A stretch of DNA of 64,000 nt from positions 7,715,501 to 7,779,500 of the forward strand of contig NZ_CP031455.1 in the NCBI RefSeq assembly GCF_003391135.1, written 5' to 3'. The notes below the pieces were generated by a model. It saw only the letters and a program-made list of their open reading frames with translations, was not told the origin of the DNA and searched no databases. How positions within the stretch are numbered: position 1 is the stretch's first letter; each line of letters opens with the position of its first letter. Source of the DNA: Streptoverticillium olivoreticuli subsp. olivoreticuli (lineage in GTDB: Bacteria; Actinomycetota; Actinomycetes; Streptomycetales; Streptomycetaceae). The translations under genes were made by a program, and so were the position numbers. Of this stretch, positions 43,708 to 53,052 are shown piece by piece.

Positions 43708-44505
43708 GTGACGCAGACGCCGCATGTCCCGTCCACCGAGCCCGAGCTGGCGGGGGTCCGCAACTTCCGTGATCTGGGCGGCCTTCCGGCCGTCGGCGGG
43801 CGGCGCGTACGGCCCGGCGTCCTCTACCGCAGCGGCCACCTCGCCCACGCGACCGAGGAGGACCGGCGCTTCCTCGACAGCCTCGGCCTGCACACGGTCC
43901 TAGACTTCCGCAACGCGGCCGACATCGAACTCGACGGCCCCGACGTCGACCTGCTCGGCGTCCGCAACGTGAACATCCCGCTCAACGACCCCGCGTACGG
44001 TGCCGAGTTCTGGAAACTCGTCCGCGCCCGGGACCTCGACCGGCTGCGGGAGGTGCTGGCGGGCGCCCGGGGCGCGGACCGGATGTGTACGAGCTATCGC
44101 GAGATCATCACCACCCGCACCGCCGAGCACGGCCGCGTCCTGCGCCTGCTCGCCGACGACGCCGTGCCCGCCCTGATGCACTGCGCCGCGGGCAAGGACC
44201 GGGCGGGGCTTTCGATCGCGGTCACGCTGCTCGCGCTCGGGGTCCCGCGCGAGGCCATCGAGGCGGACTACCTGGAGTCGAACGCGCCGCACCGGCGCTA
44301 CCGGATGCGGCGGCCGCAAGCGGCGGAGCCGCCGGAGATCACGGAACTGCTGTCCCCGATGTTCGAGGCGCGGGCGGAGTACCTCGCGTCCGCGTTCGCG
44401 GTGATCGAGGAGACCTGGGGCACGGCCGACCGCTATCTGGCGGAGGGCCTCGGAGTCACCACCGCGACGAGGGAGCGGCTGCGGCAGCGGCTGCTCACGG
44501 AATAG
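43708..44505 (+). CDS. Tyrosine-protein phosphatase (Y_phosphatase3 family)
   Basis: 265 aa. The P-loop Cys-x5-Arg is HCAAGKDRAG; the N-terminal NFRDLGGLPAVGGRRVRPGVLYRS and LDFRNAADIE are typical of the dual/tyrosine phosphatase family related to PtpB of Mycobacterium. ATG-less start at GTG 43708 with GGGAGC upstream. Followed 42 nt later by the AlkB-like gene. Confidence 0.9.
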   Translation: MTQTPHVPSTEPELAGVRNFRDLGGLPAVGGRRVRPGVLYRSGHLAHATEEDRRFLDSLGLHTVLDFRNAADIELDGPDVDLLGVRNVNIPLNDPAYGAEFWKLVRARDLDRLREVLAGARGADRMCTSYREIITTRTAEHGRVLRLLADDAVPALMHCAAGKDRAGLSIAVTLLALGVPREAIEADYLESNAPHRRYRMRRPQAAEPPEITELLSPMFEARAEYLASAFAVIEETWGTADRYLAEGLGVTTATRERLRQRLLTE

Positions 44506-44547
44506 GCGTCCCCGGACCGGGCGCGGAGGCCGATCTACGCTGGTCGT

Positions 44548-45198
44548 ATGGACGACTCGCTCTTCCCCCGCCCCCGGGCCGAGATCGCCCCGGGCGCCGT
44601 GCACGTGCCCGACTGGCTGACCCCCGCCGCCCAGGCGCGGACGCTCGCCGCCTGCCGGGAATGGGCGAGGCCCCCCGCCGGACTGCGGACCGTGCGGATG
44701 CCGAGCGGCGGGGAGATGTCCGTGCGGACGGTCTGCCTCGGCCTGCACTGGTTCCCCTACGGCTACGCCCGGACCGTCGTGGACGGCGACGGCGCGCCCG
44801 TCAAGCCGTTCCCGCCCTGGCTGGGCGAGCTCGCGCGGTCGGCCGTCGCCGACGCGTACGGAACGGAAGCGGCCGCCCCGCCCCCGTACGACATCGCGCT
44901 GGTGAACTTCTACGGCCCCGACGCGAAGATGGGCATGCACCAGGACCGCGACGAGGAGTCCGACGCCCCCGTGGTCTCGCTCAGCCTCGGGGACGCCTGC
45001 GTCTTCCGGTTCGGCACCGCGAGCGGCCGGGGCAGGCCCTGGACGGATGTCGAGCTGCGCAGCGGTGATCTCTTCGTCTTCGGCGGCCCCGCGCGCCGGG
45101 CCTTCCACGGCGTGCCCCGCACCCTGCCGGGCACCGCGCCGCCCGAGCTCGGGCTGTCCGGGCGGCTGAACATCACGCTCCGGGTGAGCGGGCTCTGA
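44548..45198 (+). CDS. AlkB-like Fe(II)/2-oxoglutarate dioxygenase
   Basis: 216 aa double-stranded beta-helix. Iron ligands are seen as H-x-D in GMHQDRDEE and the distal His in RRAFHGVPR; the 2-oxoglutarate Arg is in GRLNITLR. VNFYGPDAKMGMH and FRFGT are AlkB-typical. AlkB repairs alkylated bases oxidatively. ATG 44548 follows a short A/G-rich stretch. Region 45199-45447 after it holds a GC-rich spacer with no evident gene. Confidence 0.9.
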   Translation: MDDSLFPRPRAEIAPGAVHVPDWLTPAAQARTLAACREWARPPAGLRTVRMPSGGEMSVRTVCLGLHWFPYGYARTVVDGDGAPVKPFPPWLGELARSAVADAYGTEAAAPPPYDIALVNFYGPDAKMGMHQDRDEESDAPVVSLSLGDACVFRFGTASGRGRPWTDVELRSGDLFVFGGPARRAFHGVPRTLPGTAPPELGLSGRLNITLRVSGL

Positions 45199-45447
45199 GC
45201 GGACCCGGCCGGGCGTGGGGCGCATTGGGCATGTTCATGGAAATTCACGTGCGGCGGCGGCCGTGACCCTGCACAGTGGGGCATGCTTCCGCTGCCGCCG
45301 TCCGGGCCCGTGAGATCGGGGGTGGGCCCGGGCGGCGGCACGCGGATTTCGCGCGGGCGCGGCCCGGACGTCGGGAGGGGGTCACCACGTGCCGGTCCGG
45401 AGGGGCAGATAATGGCATGACCTGCCCGCTGCCGCCCTGGAGGTGCC

Positions 45448-46620
45448 GTGACCGGCTTCCGTCCGAAAAGCTCACCGCTCGACGCCCTGCGCCCGGCCGC
45501 GTTCGGGGCGGATCCGTCCGGAGAGCGGATGGAGCGCATCAGGCGGTCGCCGAACTTCGTCGACGGGGTGTTCACCAACCCCGTGGCCGCGGACCGCACT
45601 CCTTCCGGTTCGCTGCTGAAGTTCCTGCCCACCTACTTCCGCAAGGAGGAGCGGGCCCGCCGCACCCCCGCCGGCACCGTGCCCGTCCACCCCACGACCG
45701 TCGCCGACCTGGCCGTCCCCGCCGCCTCCGGGCTGCGGCTGACGTGGATGGGGCACTCCAGCGTGCTCGCGGAGATCGACGGCCACCGGGTGCTGTTCGA
45801 CCCCGTGTGGTCCGAGCGCTGTTCGCCGTTCGCGTTCGCGGGGCCCAGGCGGCTGCACCCGGTGCCGGTGCCGCTGGCCGAGGTCGGGAGGCCGGACGTG
45901 GTGGTCATCTCCCACGACCACTACGACCACCTGGACATGGCGACGGTCAGAGCCCTGGCCCGCACGGGCACCCGCTTCGCCGTACCGCTCGGCGTCGGCG
46001 CCCACCTGGAGCACTGGGGCGTACGGGCCGACCGGATCACCGAACTCGACTGGCACGAGTCGACCGTGGTGGGCGACCTCACCCTCACCGCCACCCCCGC
46101 GCGGCACTTCTGCGGCCGGGCGCTGCGCAACACCCAGCACACCCTGTGGGCCTCATGGGTGGTCGCCGGTCCCGAGCACCGCATCTTCCACAGCGGTGAC
46201 ACCGGCTACTTCCCGGGCTTCACGGACATCGGCGAGCAATACGGGCCGTTCGACGCGACCATGGTGCAAATCGGTGCTTTCAGCGAGTTCTGGCCGGACA
46301 TCCACATGACTCCAGAGGAAGGCGTGCGGGCCCACGCCGACCTCCAGGGCGAGGCCGCGCGGGGCGTCATGCTGCCCATTCACTGGGGCACCTTCAACCT
46401 CGCGCCGCACTCCTGGGAGGAGCCGGTCGAGGGCACGGTCGCTGCAGCCGGCCGCCTGGGCGCGCGAGTCGCCGCACCCACGCCGGGACAGCCCTTCGAG
46501 CCCGCGGGCGGGCTGCCGTCCGACCCGTGGTGGCGGGCGATCGCGCTGCGCCCGGCCACCGTCCCGGCCGCGCCGGTGCGGGAGCGGACCGACGCCGTGG
46601 AGGCCACCGTACGGGCGTAG
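45448..46620 (+). CDS. MBL-fold hydrolase (UlaG/NAPE-PLD-like)
   Basis: 390 aa. Metal-binding His156-x-His158-x-Asp160-His161 (SHDHYDHLD), further ligands in HFCGR and HSGDTGYFPGF, and C-terminal PIHWGTF. Overall order (WMGHSSVLAEIDGHRVLFDPVW) resembles the NAPE-PLD/UlaG branch that hydrolyses phosphodiesters or lactones. GTG 45448 follows GGAGGTGCC. Its substrate is unknown. It faces the amidohydrolase gene across a strong terminator. Confidence 0.88.
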   Translation: MTGFRPKSSPLDALRPAAFGADPSGERMERIRRSPNFVDGVFTNPVAADRTPSGSLLKFLPTYFRKEERARRTPAGTVPVHPTTVADLAVPAASGLRLTWMGHSSVLAEIDGHRVLFDPVWSERCSPFAFAGPRRLHPVPVPLAEVGRPDVVVISHDHYDHLDMATVRALARTGTRFAVPLGVGAHLEHWGVRADRITELDWHESTVVGDLTLTATPARHFCGRALRNTQHTLWASWVVAGPEHRIFHSGDTGYFPGFTDIGEQYGPFDATMVQIGAFSEFWPDIHMTPEEGVRAHADLQGEAARGVMLPIHWGTFNLAPHSWEEPVEGTVAAAGRLGARVAAPTPGQPFEPAGGLPSDPWWRAIALRPATVPAAPVRERTDAVEATVRA

Positions 46621-46690
46621 CCGGGGAGTTGACGCCTGGTGCGGAAGTCGGCGCGTTCCTTCTCCGGCAGATCGACGAACAGCCGACGGC

Positions 46691-46722
46691 GCCCCGCGCG
46701 CCCTCACCCGGGCGCGCGGGGC
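46691..46722. terminator. Strong bidirectional terminator hairpin
   Basis: A perfect 13-bp stem (GCCCCGCGCGCCC at 46691-46703 with its complement at 46710-46722) closes a 6-nt loop. It lies between convergent genes ending at 46620 and 46731, 8 nt from the second stop. Confidence 0.8.
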
Positions 46723-46730
46723 GGCGGCCG

Positions 46731-49700
46731 TCAGAAGTGCGGCAGCTCCATGTCGCAGCAGGAGTCGCGGCGCAACTGCCGCCCGACCTCCAGCCATTGA
46801 CTGTGCGAGCGCGCCGCGTACGTCCCGCGGTCCCCCGCGCCGCCGTACGCCCCGACCAGCTCCGCCTGCTCGAACGGCACCCCTCCGCGCAGCACCGACA
46901 CCGTCCGCACGAGCGCGTCGAAGTCCGTGAACGGGTCGCCGTCCACGATCGTCACATCGGCGAGCTTCCCGGCCTCCAGCGTGCCCAGCTCCCGCTCCGC
47001 GCCGAACGCCCGCGCCGGCAGGACCGTCGCCGTCCGCAGCGCCTGCGCCGCCGACAGGCCGTACCGGTGCAGGGCCCGCAGCCCCAGGTGCAGGGACAGC
47101 CCGACCGGCACCAGGGGCGCGTCCGTACCGAGGGCGACGATGCCGCCGCCGGCCAGGATCCTGCGGTAGACGTCGATCTCCCGCTCCAGCGTGGTCAGCT
47201 GCTCCGCGGTCGGCGCCGCCGTCGCCGTCTGGCGCACGACCGCCGCGTCCCACGGCGGCATCAGCCGCGTCACCCGGGGATCCTCCGCCAGGGCCGGGGC
47301 CTCGCCCAGCAGCGGCACCGAGGTGAAGATCGTGGCGATCATGTGGAAGCCCGCACGGGTGTAGATCTCCACCAGATCCTGGTGCGCGTGGCCCGACGCC
47401 GTCGTGGCGTGCCCGAACTCCAGCCGCTGGGTCGCCTGGAGATGGGTCGTCAGATCCTGCCCCAGCTGCATGCCGGGCGAGCAGAGGTGGCTGCCCGCCC
47501 GCACCCCGAGCCGGTCGTGGGCGTACCGCGCGGCCTCCTCCATCACCCAACCCGGCGCGCGCACATACGTCTTGACGAAGTCCCAGTCGAGCGCGGCCCC
47601 CCGCTCCAGCGACCTCCGCAGCCCCTCGCGGGTGCGGTGCGGGCGCCCCATGCTGTACGCCACTCGCGCCCCGTCCAGCAGCTCGCCGGTGGCCAGCAGC
47701 CGGGGCCCGGCCAGCGCCCCCGCCGCTACGGCCTCGCGGATCCTGGCCTGCTCATAGGCGAAGCCGCCGAGCGACACCGCCGTGGTGATCCCGTACGCCA
47801 GCTGCAGAGCCGTCTGCCGGCCGCCGTAGGTGCTCTGCCACGGGTGCGTGTGCGCGTCCCACAGCCCGGGGATCACCGTGTGCCGTGAGGCGTCGACGGT
47901 GCGCAGGGCCGCCCGCCGCGCCCGGTGCGGCTCCACGGCGGCGATCCGGCCGTCGCGCACCACGAGGTCGACGTCCTCCCGCACCGCCTCGCCCGTGCCG
48001 TCCCAGAACCTCCCGGCGCGCACGACCATGTCCGCGGGGGTCGGGCGCCGGTAGTCGAGCGAGACCGGGACTGTACGGGCCGAGCCGTCCGCCACGTCGA
48101 GCAGTCGCAGCCGCCCCGCCGACAGATAGAGGAGGTGGCGGGAGTCCGCGGACCAGGACGGGTGGTCCGCCGCCTCGTCCGTCAGCCGGCGCGGCTCGCC
48201 GTCGGGCGTCCCGTCGGCGCGCACGGGCAGCAGCCACAGCGCCGACTCGTGGATCACCGCCATGTGGCGGCCGTCCGGTGACCAGACCGGGCCGGAGTCG
48301 TAGCGGTCGGCGATCGAGGCGTGCGGCGCGATGGCGTGCAGACGGCTGCCGCCGTCGGTGGTGTCGAGCACCCGGATGAGGTTGTAGCCCTCGCGGAACC
48401 GCTGGTTGAGCCGGTTGCGGTCGCACAGCGCGACATAGCGGCCGTCGGGCGACCAGCTCGGTCTGCCGGGCAGGCCGCCCGCGGCCAGGGGCGCCGCGAG
48501 CACCCGGTCCGTACCGGCGGCGAGATCGCGCACCAGAAGATTGCCCGACATGTCCAGGCACGCCAGCCGCGTCCCGTCCGGCGAGAGCGCCGGAAGGACC
48601 CGGCCCCCGTCGGCCAGCAGCGTCTCCTCGCCGGAGGCGAGGTCGCGGCGGCGCACGGCCAGCAGCCCGTCGCGGTCGTCGGCGTAGACCAGCGACCGCC
48701 CGTCGCGGGTCCAGGTCGGTCCGAGCAGATAGCGGGTCGGTTCGGCGCCGACGACCTTGCGCGGCCGTCCGCCGGAAATGTCCGCGACCCAGAGGGAGTT
48801 GAGCGCGGCGAACGCCACCTGCCGGGCGTCGGGCGACAGCGCGGGCAGGTGCAGGGCCCGCGCCTTGTGCACGCCGCCGATCTCGAAGTCGTACCGCTTG
48901 ACGCGGTAGCGGGGCCGGTCCAGCGGCAGCTTCGCGGCGAAGGGGATGGCGACGGCCGCGGCGGCGGCCCTGGCGTCCGCCCCTCCGGGCCGGACGATCC
49001 GGAACTCGCCGCTCACGGTCAGGAGCAGCTCGTCGCGCGACACCCACCGCGGCGGCACGGGCGCCACGTCCCCCTCGACCGCCACGGCCGCACCGTCCAC
49101 GACGAGCGTGCAGGACGCGCCGGGCGCGGCCGTCGTCCGCAGATACGCCAGCCTGCCGCCCGGCGACACGGCCGGTGTCATCACCTGCGCGGCGGCCGTC
49201 TCGGTGTGCTCCGTGCGCACCGAGCCCCGCCCGTCGGACGCCACCGACACGACCGTACGCGCCTCCAGCGCGGCCCCCGCGACGCGCGCGCGGACGAACA
49301 GCAGACGCTTGCCGTCCGGCGACCACACCGGGTCGAAGTCCTCCCAGGCGCCGTCCTGCAACGGCCCGTCCTGGCCGGTCAGGCCGCTGATCCGGGTGAG
49401 CGCACGGGTCCGTACGTCCACCACCCACACCCGGTACGGGCTCCCGGTCACCGGATCGCCGCCGCGCTCGGAGGCGAACGCGATCCGCGTGCCGTCCGGC
49501 GACCACGCGGGGCCGCGGTCGTCCCACGGCCCGTCCGTGAGCTGCCGCAGCCCGGAGCCGTCGGGCCGCAGCGTCCAGAGGTGGAAGCCGCCGCCGCGGT
49601 AGGCGCAGACGGCGAGCGTCCTGCCGTCGGGGGAGTGGACGGGACGGGTGGGTTCGAGGTCGGCGGGCGTGATCGCGACGGCGTCACCGCCCTCGCGGGG

Positions 49701-49958
49701 GACGGACCACAGGGTGTTCTGCACCTCGGCGATCAGCCGGTCGCCGGCGGGGGAGAGGGAGGCGGAGCCGTTGGTGGCGGCGGTGAAGGACAGGGCCGCG
49801 GGCGGCGCGTGGGGGACGGCCGCGGCCGCGACATCGGCGGGCAGGGCCGCGGCGACCCCCGCCGCCGCGGCGGTACCGGCCGCGGCCTGCAGGAATCTGC
49901 GCCGGGAGAGCGGTGAGAGGGCGAAGGGAGGTGCATCGACCGGGCCGGGGGTGTCCAA
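46731..49958 (-). CDS. Exported beta-propeller/amidohydrolase fusion
   Basis: 1075 aa. A Tat signal SRRRFLQAAAG (Arg19-Arg21) begins the protein. Residues ~60-680 carry many TolB/PD40-type WSPDG propeller blades (WSPDGTRIAF, WSPDGKRLLF, WSPDGRYVAL, WSPDGRHMAV). Residues ~690-1060 are an amidohydrolase barrel with metal-site HTH in VIPGLWDAHTHPW, lysine-region FVKTYV, HLCSPG and LGTDAPLVP. The TTG at 49958 is supported by AGGAGG six nt upstream. Such enzymes may hydrolyse peptides or cyclic amides outside the cell; substrate unknown. Confidence 0.9.
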   Translation of the reverse strand: MDTPGPVDAPPFALSPLSRRRFLQAAAGTAAAAGVAAALPADVAAAAVPHAPPAALSFTAATNGSASLSPAGDRLIAEVQNTLWSVPREGGDAVAITPADLEPTRPVHSPDGRTLAVCAYRGGGFHLWTLRPDGSGLRQLTDGPWDDRGPAWSPDGTRIAFASERGGDPVTGSPYRVWVVDVRTRALTRISGLTGQDGPLQDGAWEDFDPVWSPDGKRLLFVRARVAGAALEARTVVSVASDGRGSVRTEHTETAAAQVMTPAVSPGGRLAYLRTTAAPGASCTLVVDGAAVAVEGDVAPVPPRWVSRDELLLTVSGEFRIVRPGGADARAAAAAVAIPFAAKLPLDRPRYRVKRYDFEIGGVHKARALHLPALSPDARQVAFAALNSLWVADISGGRPRKVVGAEPTRYLLGPTWTRDGRSLVYADDRDGLLAVRRRDLASGEETLLADGGRVLPALSPDGTRLACLDMSGNLLVRDLAAGTDRVLAAPLAAGGLPGRPSWSPDGRYVALCDRNRLNQRFREGYNLIRVLDTTDGGSRLHAIAPHASIADRYDSGPVWSPDGRHMAVIHESALWLLPVRADGTPDGEPRRLTDEAADHPSWSADSRHLLYLSAGRLRLLDVADGSARTVPVSLDYRRPTPADMVVRAGRFWDGTGEAVREDVDLVVRDGRIAAVEPHRARRAALRTVDASRHTVIPGLWDAHTHPWQSTYGGRQTALQLAYGITTAVSLGGFAYEQARIREAVAAGALAGPRLLATGELLDGARVAYSMGRPHRTREGLRRSLERGAALDWDFVKTYVRAPGWVMEEAARYAHDRLGVRAGSHLCSPGMQLGQDLTTHLQATQRLEFGHATTASGHAHQDLVEIYTRAGFHMIATIFTSVPLLGEAPALAEDPRVTRLMPPWDAAVVRQTATAAPTAEQLTTLEREIDVYRRILAGGGIVALGTDAPLVPVGLSLHLGLRALHRYGLSAAQALRTATVLPARAFGAERELGTLEAGKLADVTIVDGDPFTDFDALVRTVSVLRGGVPFEQAELVGAYGGAGDRGTYAARSHSQWLEVGRQLRRDSCCDMELPHF

Positions 49959-50085
49959 CTGTCCTCCTGCGACGGGGGAGTTGCGTGATACGGGAGCTGG
50001 AATCGGGGCGGCTCGATGGTTGCACGGGGGGTGGCCGGTCGGTCAACACCGCGCCGGTCGCATCGTCGACGCGTCGGACCGCCGC

Positions 50086-50115
50086 TCACCGCTTCAGGAA
50101 TCACCGCTTCAGGAA
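50086..50115. repeat. 15-bp tandem duplication spanning a stop codon
   Basis: TCACCGCTTCAGGAA is repeated directly at 50086-50100 and 50101-50115. On the minus strand it duplicates the codons for F-L-K-R-stop, so the transketolase gene ends at the first of two identical ends. Confidence 0.8.
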
Positions 50116-51012
50116 GGACACGATCCGCTCACCGAGCGAACGGGGATCCAGACCCTGCCCCGCGAGGTGCTCCTCGATCGAGCCGTAGCGGCGCAGCTCC
50201 CGCCGGCCGATGCCGAGGCCGAGCACGCGGTGCGGCAGATCGGCGAGGGCGTCGTTCACGGCGGCGCCGGACGTGCCTGCGAGGTACGGCTCGACCAGGA
50301 CGACATCGGCGCCGCCACCCGTCCCGGTGACCTCGCCGACCGCCGCCCGCAGGGAGGCGCCGTCGAAGGGCCGTACCGTCGCCGCGTACAGCACGGTCAC
50401 GCCCAGCCCCTCGACCGCCGCCAGCACGTTGTCCAGCATCGGCCCGACCGCCACGACCACCCCGGCGCGCCCTTCGCGCACGGTGCGGAACCCGTGGCCG
50501 ACCGGCCGGGCCGTCGCGTTGGAGTGCGCCGAGAGCCGTACGTACACCCGGTCGTCCCCCGCCGCGACCGCCTGCCGCAGCAGGGTCTCGGCCTCGTCGG
50601 GGTGGCCCGGGACGTGCACGGTCCAGCCGTCGAGGGTGTCGAGGAGCGCGATGTCCCCGGGCGACATATGGGTGTGGCCACCGGCCGGCCAGTCGTACGA
50701 GCCTCCCGCACTGACCAGCACCCCGCCCAGGCCCTGGTGCCCGAAGTCCAGCTTGACCTGCTCGAAGGCGCGCTCCACGAGGAAGCTCGCGAAGGTGTGC
50801 ACGACCGGCCGCATCCCGGTCAGGGCCAGCCCCGCGCCCGCGCCGATGAGCAGCTGCTCCCGGATGCCGACGTTGATCACACGATCGGGGTGGGCGAGAC
50901 GGGCCTCCTCGAATCCGGCCGCGCCGATGTCGGCGAGCACCAGGGCGAGGCGGGGGTCGGTGTCGAGCAGCCCGGAGAGGATGGAGGTGAAACGCTCACG
51001 CATGGTGTCCAT
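50101..51012 (-). CDS. Transketolase C-terminal subunit (split)
   Basis: 303 aa, the pyrimidine-binding and C-terminal halves of transketolase (VINVGIREQLLIGAGAGLALTG with catalytic Glu; HTFASFLVERAFEQVK; GHTHMSPGDIALL). ATG 51012 (MDTMRERFTS) starts 20 nt after the N-terminal subunit stop; M4 at 51003 is possible. Split transketolases in actinomycetes often serve specialised sugar pathways. The last codons are tandemly duplicated after the stop. Confidence 0.9.
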   Translation of the reverse strand: MDTMRERFTSILSGLLDTDPRLALVLADIGAAGFEEARLAHPDRVINVGIREQLLIGAGAGLALTGMRPVVHTFASFLVERAFEQVKLDFGHQGLGGVLVSAGGSYDWPAGGHTHMSPGDIALLDTLDGWTVHVPGHPDEAETLLRQAVAAGDDRVYVRLSAHSNATARPVGHGFRTVREGRAGVVVAVGPMLDNVLAAVEGLGVTVLYAATVRPFDGASLRAAVGEVTGTGGGADVVLVEPYLAGTSGAAVNDALADLPHRVLGLGIGRRELRRYGSIEEHLAGQGLDPRSLGERIVSFLKR

Positions 51013-51031
51013 GGGGGTGCCTTCCTGGGCT

Positions 51032-51649
51032 TCAGGCGTTCTTGGGGGTGACGCGGGCGACCACGGCGTGCGGCCTGCCGGGGTGGGGCGCGGTGAAGGC
51101 CTCGTGGAGCGCCTCGTGATCATGGCCGTCGACCGTGGTGGCGGACCACCCGGCCGCCTCGAACCGGGAGGCGATCCCGCCACGCCATCCGTGGGTGGCC
51201 GAGGCGTTGTCGACGACCACCGCGTGGAGCGCGCCGAGCCCGGCGGCCCCGGCGTAGGCGATGGCCTCGTGGTTGCTGCCCTCGTCGAGCTCGGCGTCCC
51301 CGATCAGCACCCACACCCGGGCCTCGTCCCTGCCCTGGGCCCGCAGCCCCAGCGCCGTCCCCACGCCCAGCGGCAGACCGTGCCCCAGCGAGCCGCTGCC
51401 GATCTCCACGCCCGGCACCAGCACCCGGTCCGGATGGTGCCCCAGCGGCGATTCGTACGCCCCGAAGCCGCTCAGCCACTCCTCAGGGAAGAAGCCCTTG
51501 GCGGCGAGCACCGCGTAGTACGCCATGGGCCCGTGCCCCTTGGACAACAGGAACCGGTCCCGCCCGGGCGCCTCCCGCAGCTCCGGGGAGACCCGCAGGA
51601 CACGGTCGTACTCGACCAAACTTGAGGTCAACCCCCACCGGTGATCCAC
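51032..51649 (-). CDS. Transketolase N-terminal subunit, apparently 5'-shortened
   Basis: About 205 aa from GTG 51649, TPP-binding half of transketolase: DRFLLSKGHGPMAYYAVLAAKG, GSLGHGLPLGVGTALGLRAQ, IGDAELDEGSNHEAI. The conserved segment begins abruptly at SSLVEYDRVLRV, whereas homologues carry roughly 40-50 further residues. The frame stays open to 51742, directly touching the tRNA-Pro gene at 51743, but this stretch (LVRLGFFPSPTAHENN...) looks non-homologous and overlaps the tRNA promoter region. Activity may be reduced if the missing N-terminus is required. Confidence 0.75.
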   Translation of the reverse strand: MDHRWGLTSSLVEYDRVLRVSPELREAPGRDRFLLSKGHGPMAYYAVLAAKGFFPEEWLSGFGAYESPLGHHPDRVLVPGVEIGSGSLGHGLPLGVGTALGLRAQGRDEARVWVLIGDAELDEGSNHEAIAYAGAAGLGALHAVVVDNASATHGWRGGIASRFEAAGWSATTVDGHDHEALHEAFTAPHPGRPHAVVARVTPKNA

Positions 51650-51742
51650 CCCGGCCCGAAAGCCGTGCGCGGCCACCCGCTGATGTGCGGTATTGTTCTC
51701 GTGCGCGGTCGGCGAGGGGAAAAACCCGAGCCGGACAAGCAC

Positions 51743-51819
<77 letters not shown>

Positions 51820-51837
51820 GCGATTTTCGCAGGTCAG

Positions 51838-51869
51838 AGGCCGTTCTCGCAGGGATGCGAGGGCGGCCT
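51838..51869 (+). terminator. Rho-independent terminator after tRNA-Pro
   Basis: AGGCCG..CTCGCA (51838-51851) pairs with TGCGAG..CGGCCT (51856-51869) around GGGA with two internal mismatches and is followed by TTT. It is 19 nt after the tRNA CCA. Confidence 0.7.
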
Positions 51870-51946
51870 TTCCCGTGTTGTGCCGGATTGTGGTCGCGGT
51901 GCCGGTGTGAGCCGTGGGGAGTGGGCGGCCGATCGGCCGATGCTCC

Positions 51947-52843
51947 TCAGTCAGACATGTGACGGGTAATCAGATCGAGCAGCCGTCGGACGGCCGCGTC
52001 CGCGTCCGGGCGGAGGACCGCGGTGACGTGGGTGTCCAGGTTGGGTGATGTGCCCCGGAGCGGGACGAAGGTGATTCCGGGGAGGGCGAACTCGCTCAGT
52101 TCCTCGGGGAGGGCGCTGACGCACAGCCCGGAGGCCACGTAGCCGAACAGGCCGGTGAGGTCGTCGGCGGTGGCCCGGAGCCGGGGGGTGAAGCCCACCT
52201 CGTGGCAGGCGAGTTGGAGCTGCTGCGCGAGCGACGGCAGCGCCGTGGCGTCGGGCAGGACGAAGTCCTCCTCGCGCAGGTCCGCCAGTCCGATCGTTTG
52301 CTCACCGGCCAGCCGGTGGTCGGTGGGGAGCGCGGCGGCGAGGCGCTCGACGGCGACGTCCCGGGTGACCAGGTCGGCCGGTACGGGTGCGGGGTCGCGC
52401 AGGAATCCCAGGTCGAGGGCGCCGGACCGGACCATTTCCGCGACGGACGCCGAGGAGTCCTGGCGCAGCTTGATCCGCAGGCCGGGCATCTCCCGGGCGG
52501 CCGCGCGCAGCAGTCGGGGCAGATAGCGGTGGCTGAGGATGCTGACGTACCCCACCCGCACATCGCCCTCCAGCCCGTGGGCGACGCGCCGCGCGCGTTC
52601 GACGGCGGCGTCCTGGAGGTGGAGCATCCGCCGTGCGTCCGTGGCGAAGACCGCACCTGCGGGGGTCGGGCGCACACCGCGCGGCCCACGCTCCAGGAGG
52701 GGCGCGCCGATGCCCCGCTCCAGGCGCTGGATGGCCTGGCTGAGGGGTGGCTGGCTCATCGAGAGGCGTTCCGCGGCCCGGCCGAAGTGCTGCTCGTCGA
52801 CCACGGCCAGGAATTGTTCGAGGAGGCGCCTGGTCAGTTCCAT
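51947..52843 (-). CDS. LysR-family transcriptional regulator
   Basis: 298 aa. N-terminal winged HTH (LLEQFLAVVDEQHFGRAAERLSMSQPPLSQAIQRLE), then a type 2 periplasmic-binding-like effector domain (VRVGYVSILSHRYLPRLLRA; DLGFLRDPAPVPADL). ATG 52843 is used; ATG 52855 is four codons upstream. Both lie inside the palindrome at 52842-52857, consistent with autoregulation. Divergent from the acetoacetate-decarboxylase operon, which it probably controls. Confidence 0.93.
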   Translation of the reverse strand: MELTRRLLEQFLAVVDEQHFGRAAERLSMSQPPLSQAIQRLERGIGAPLLERGPRGVRPTPAGAVFATDARRMLHLQDAAVERARRVAHGLEGDVRVGYVSILSHRYLPRLLRAAAREMPGLRIKLRQDSSASVAEMVRSGALDLGFLRDPAPVPADLVTRDVAVERLAAALPTDHRLAGEQTIGLADLREEDFVLPDATALPSLAQQLQLACHEVGFTPRLRATADDLTGLFGYVASGLCVSALPEELSEFALPGITFVPLRGTSPNLDTHVTAVLRPDADAAVRRLLDLITRHMSD

Positions 52844-52857
52844 ATGGTCAACCATAT
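52842..52857. promoter_or_regulatory. Palindrome at the lysR start, candidate autoregulatory site
   Basis: ATATGGT-CA-ACCATAT has perfect 7-bp arms and covers both possible lysR start codons. A further AT-rich stretch (ACATATATT) follows to its right in the divergent promoter region 52858-53052, where no gene is seen. Confidence 0.5.
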
Positions 52858-53052
52858 CTCGATCTACGAAAACATATATTGGACAGACATCCCGCCCGGG
52901 GCGTTCACTCGGTCGTGGGAGCTCCGGTCGACGAGCCCGGCGCTCCTTCCCTCCCGAGAATCCCCGAGACGGGAGACGCTGCGGGAGCCGTGCGGCGCCG
53001 AGCCGGCAGGCCTCCGCCCGCGGTGCCGCAGCGGTCTCCCTGGAGTCCTCCG

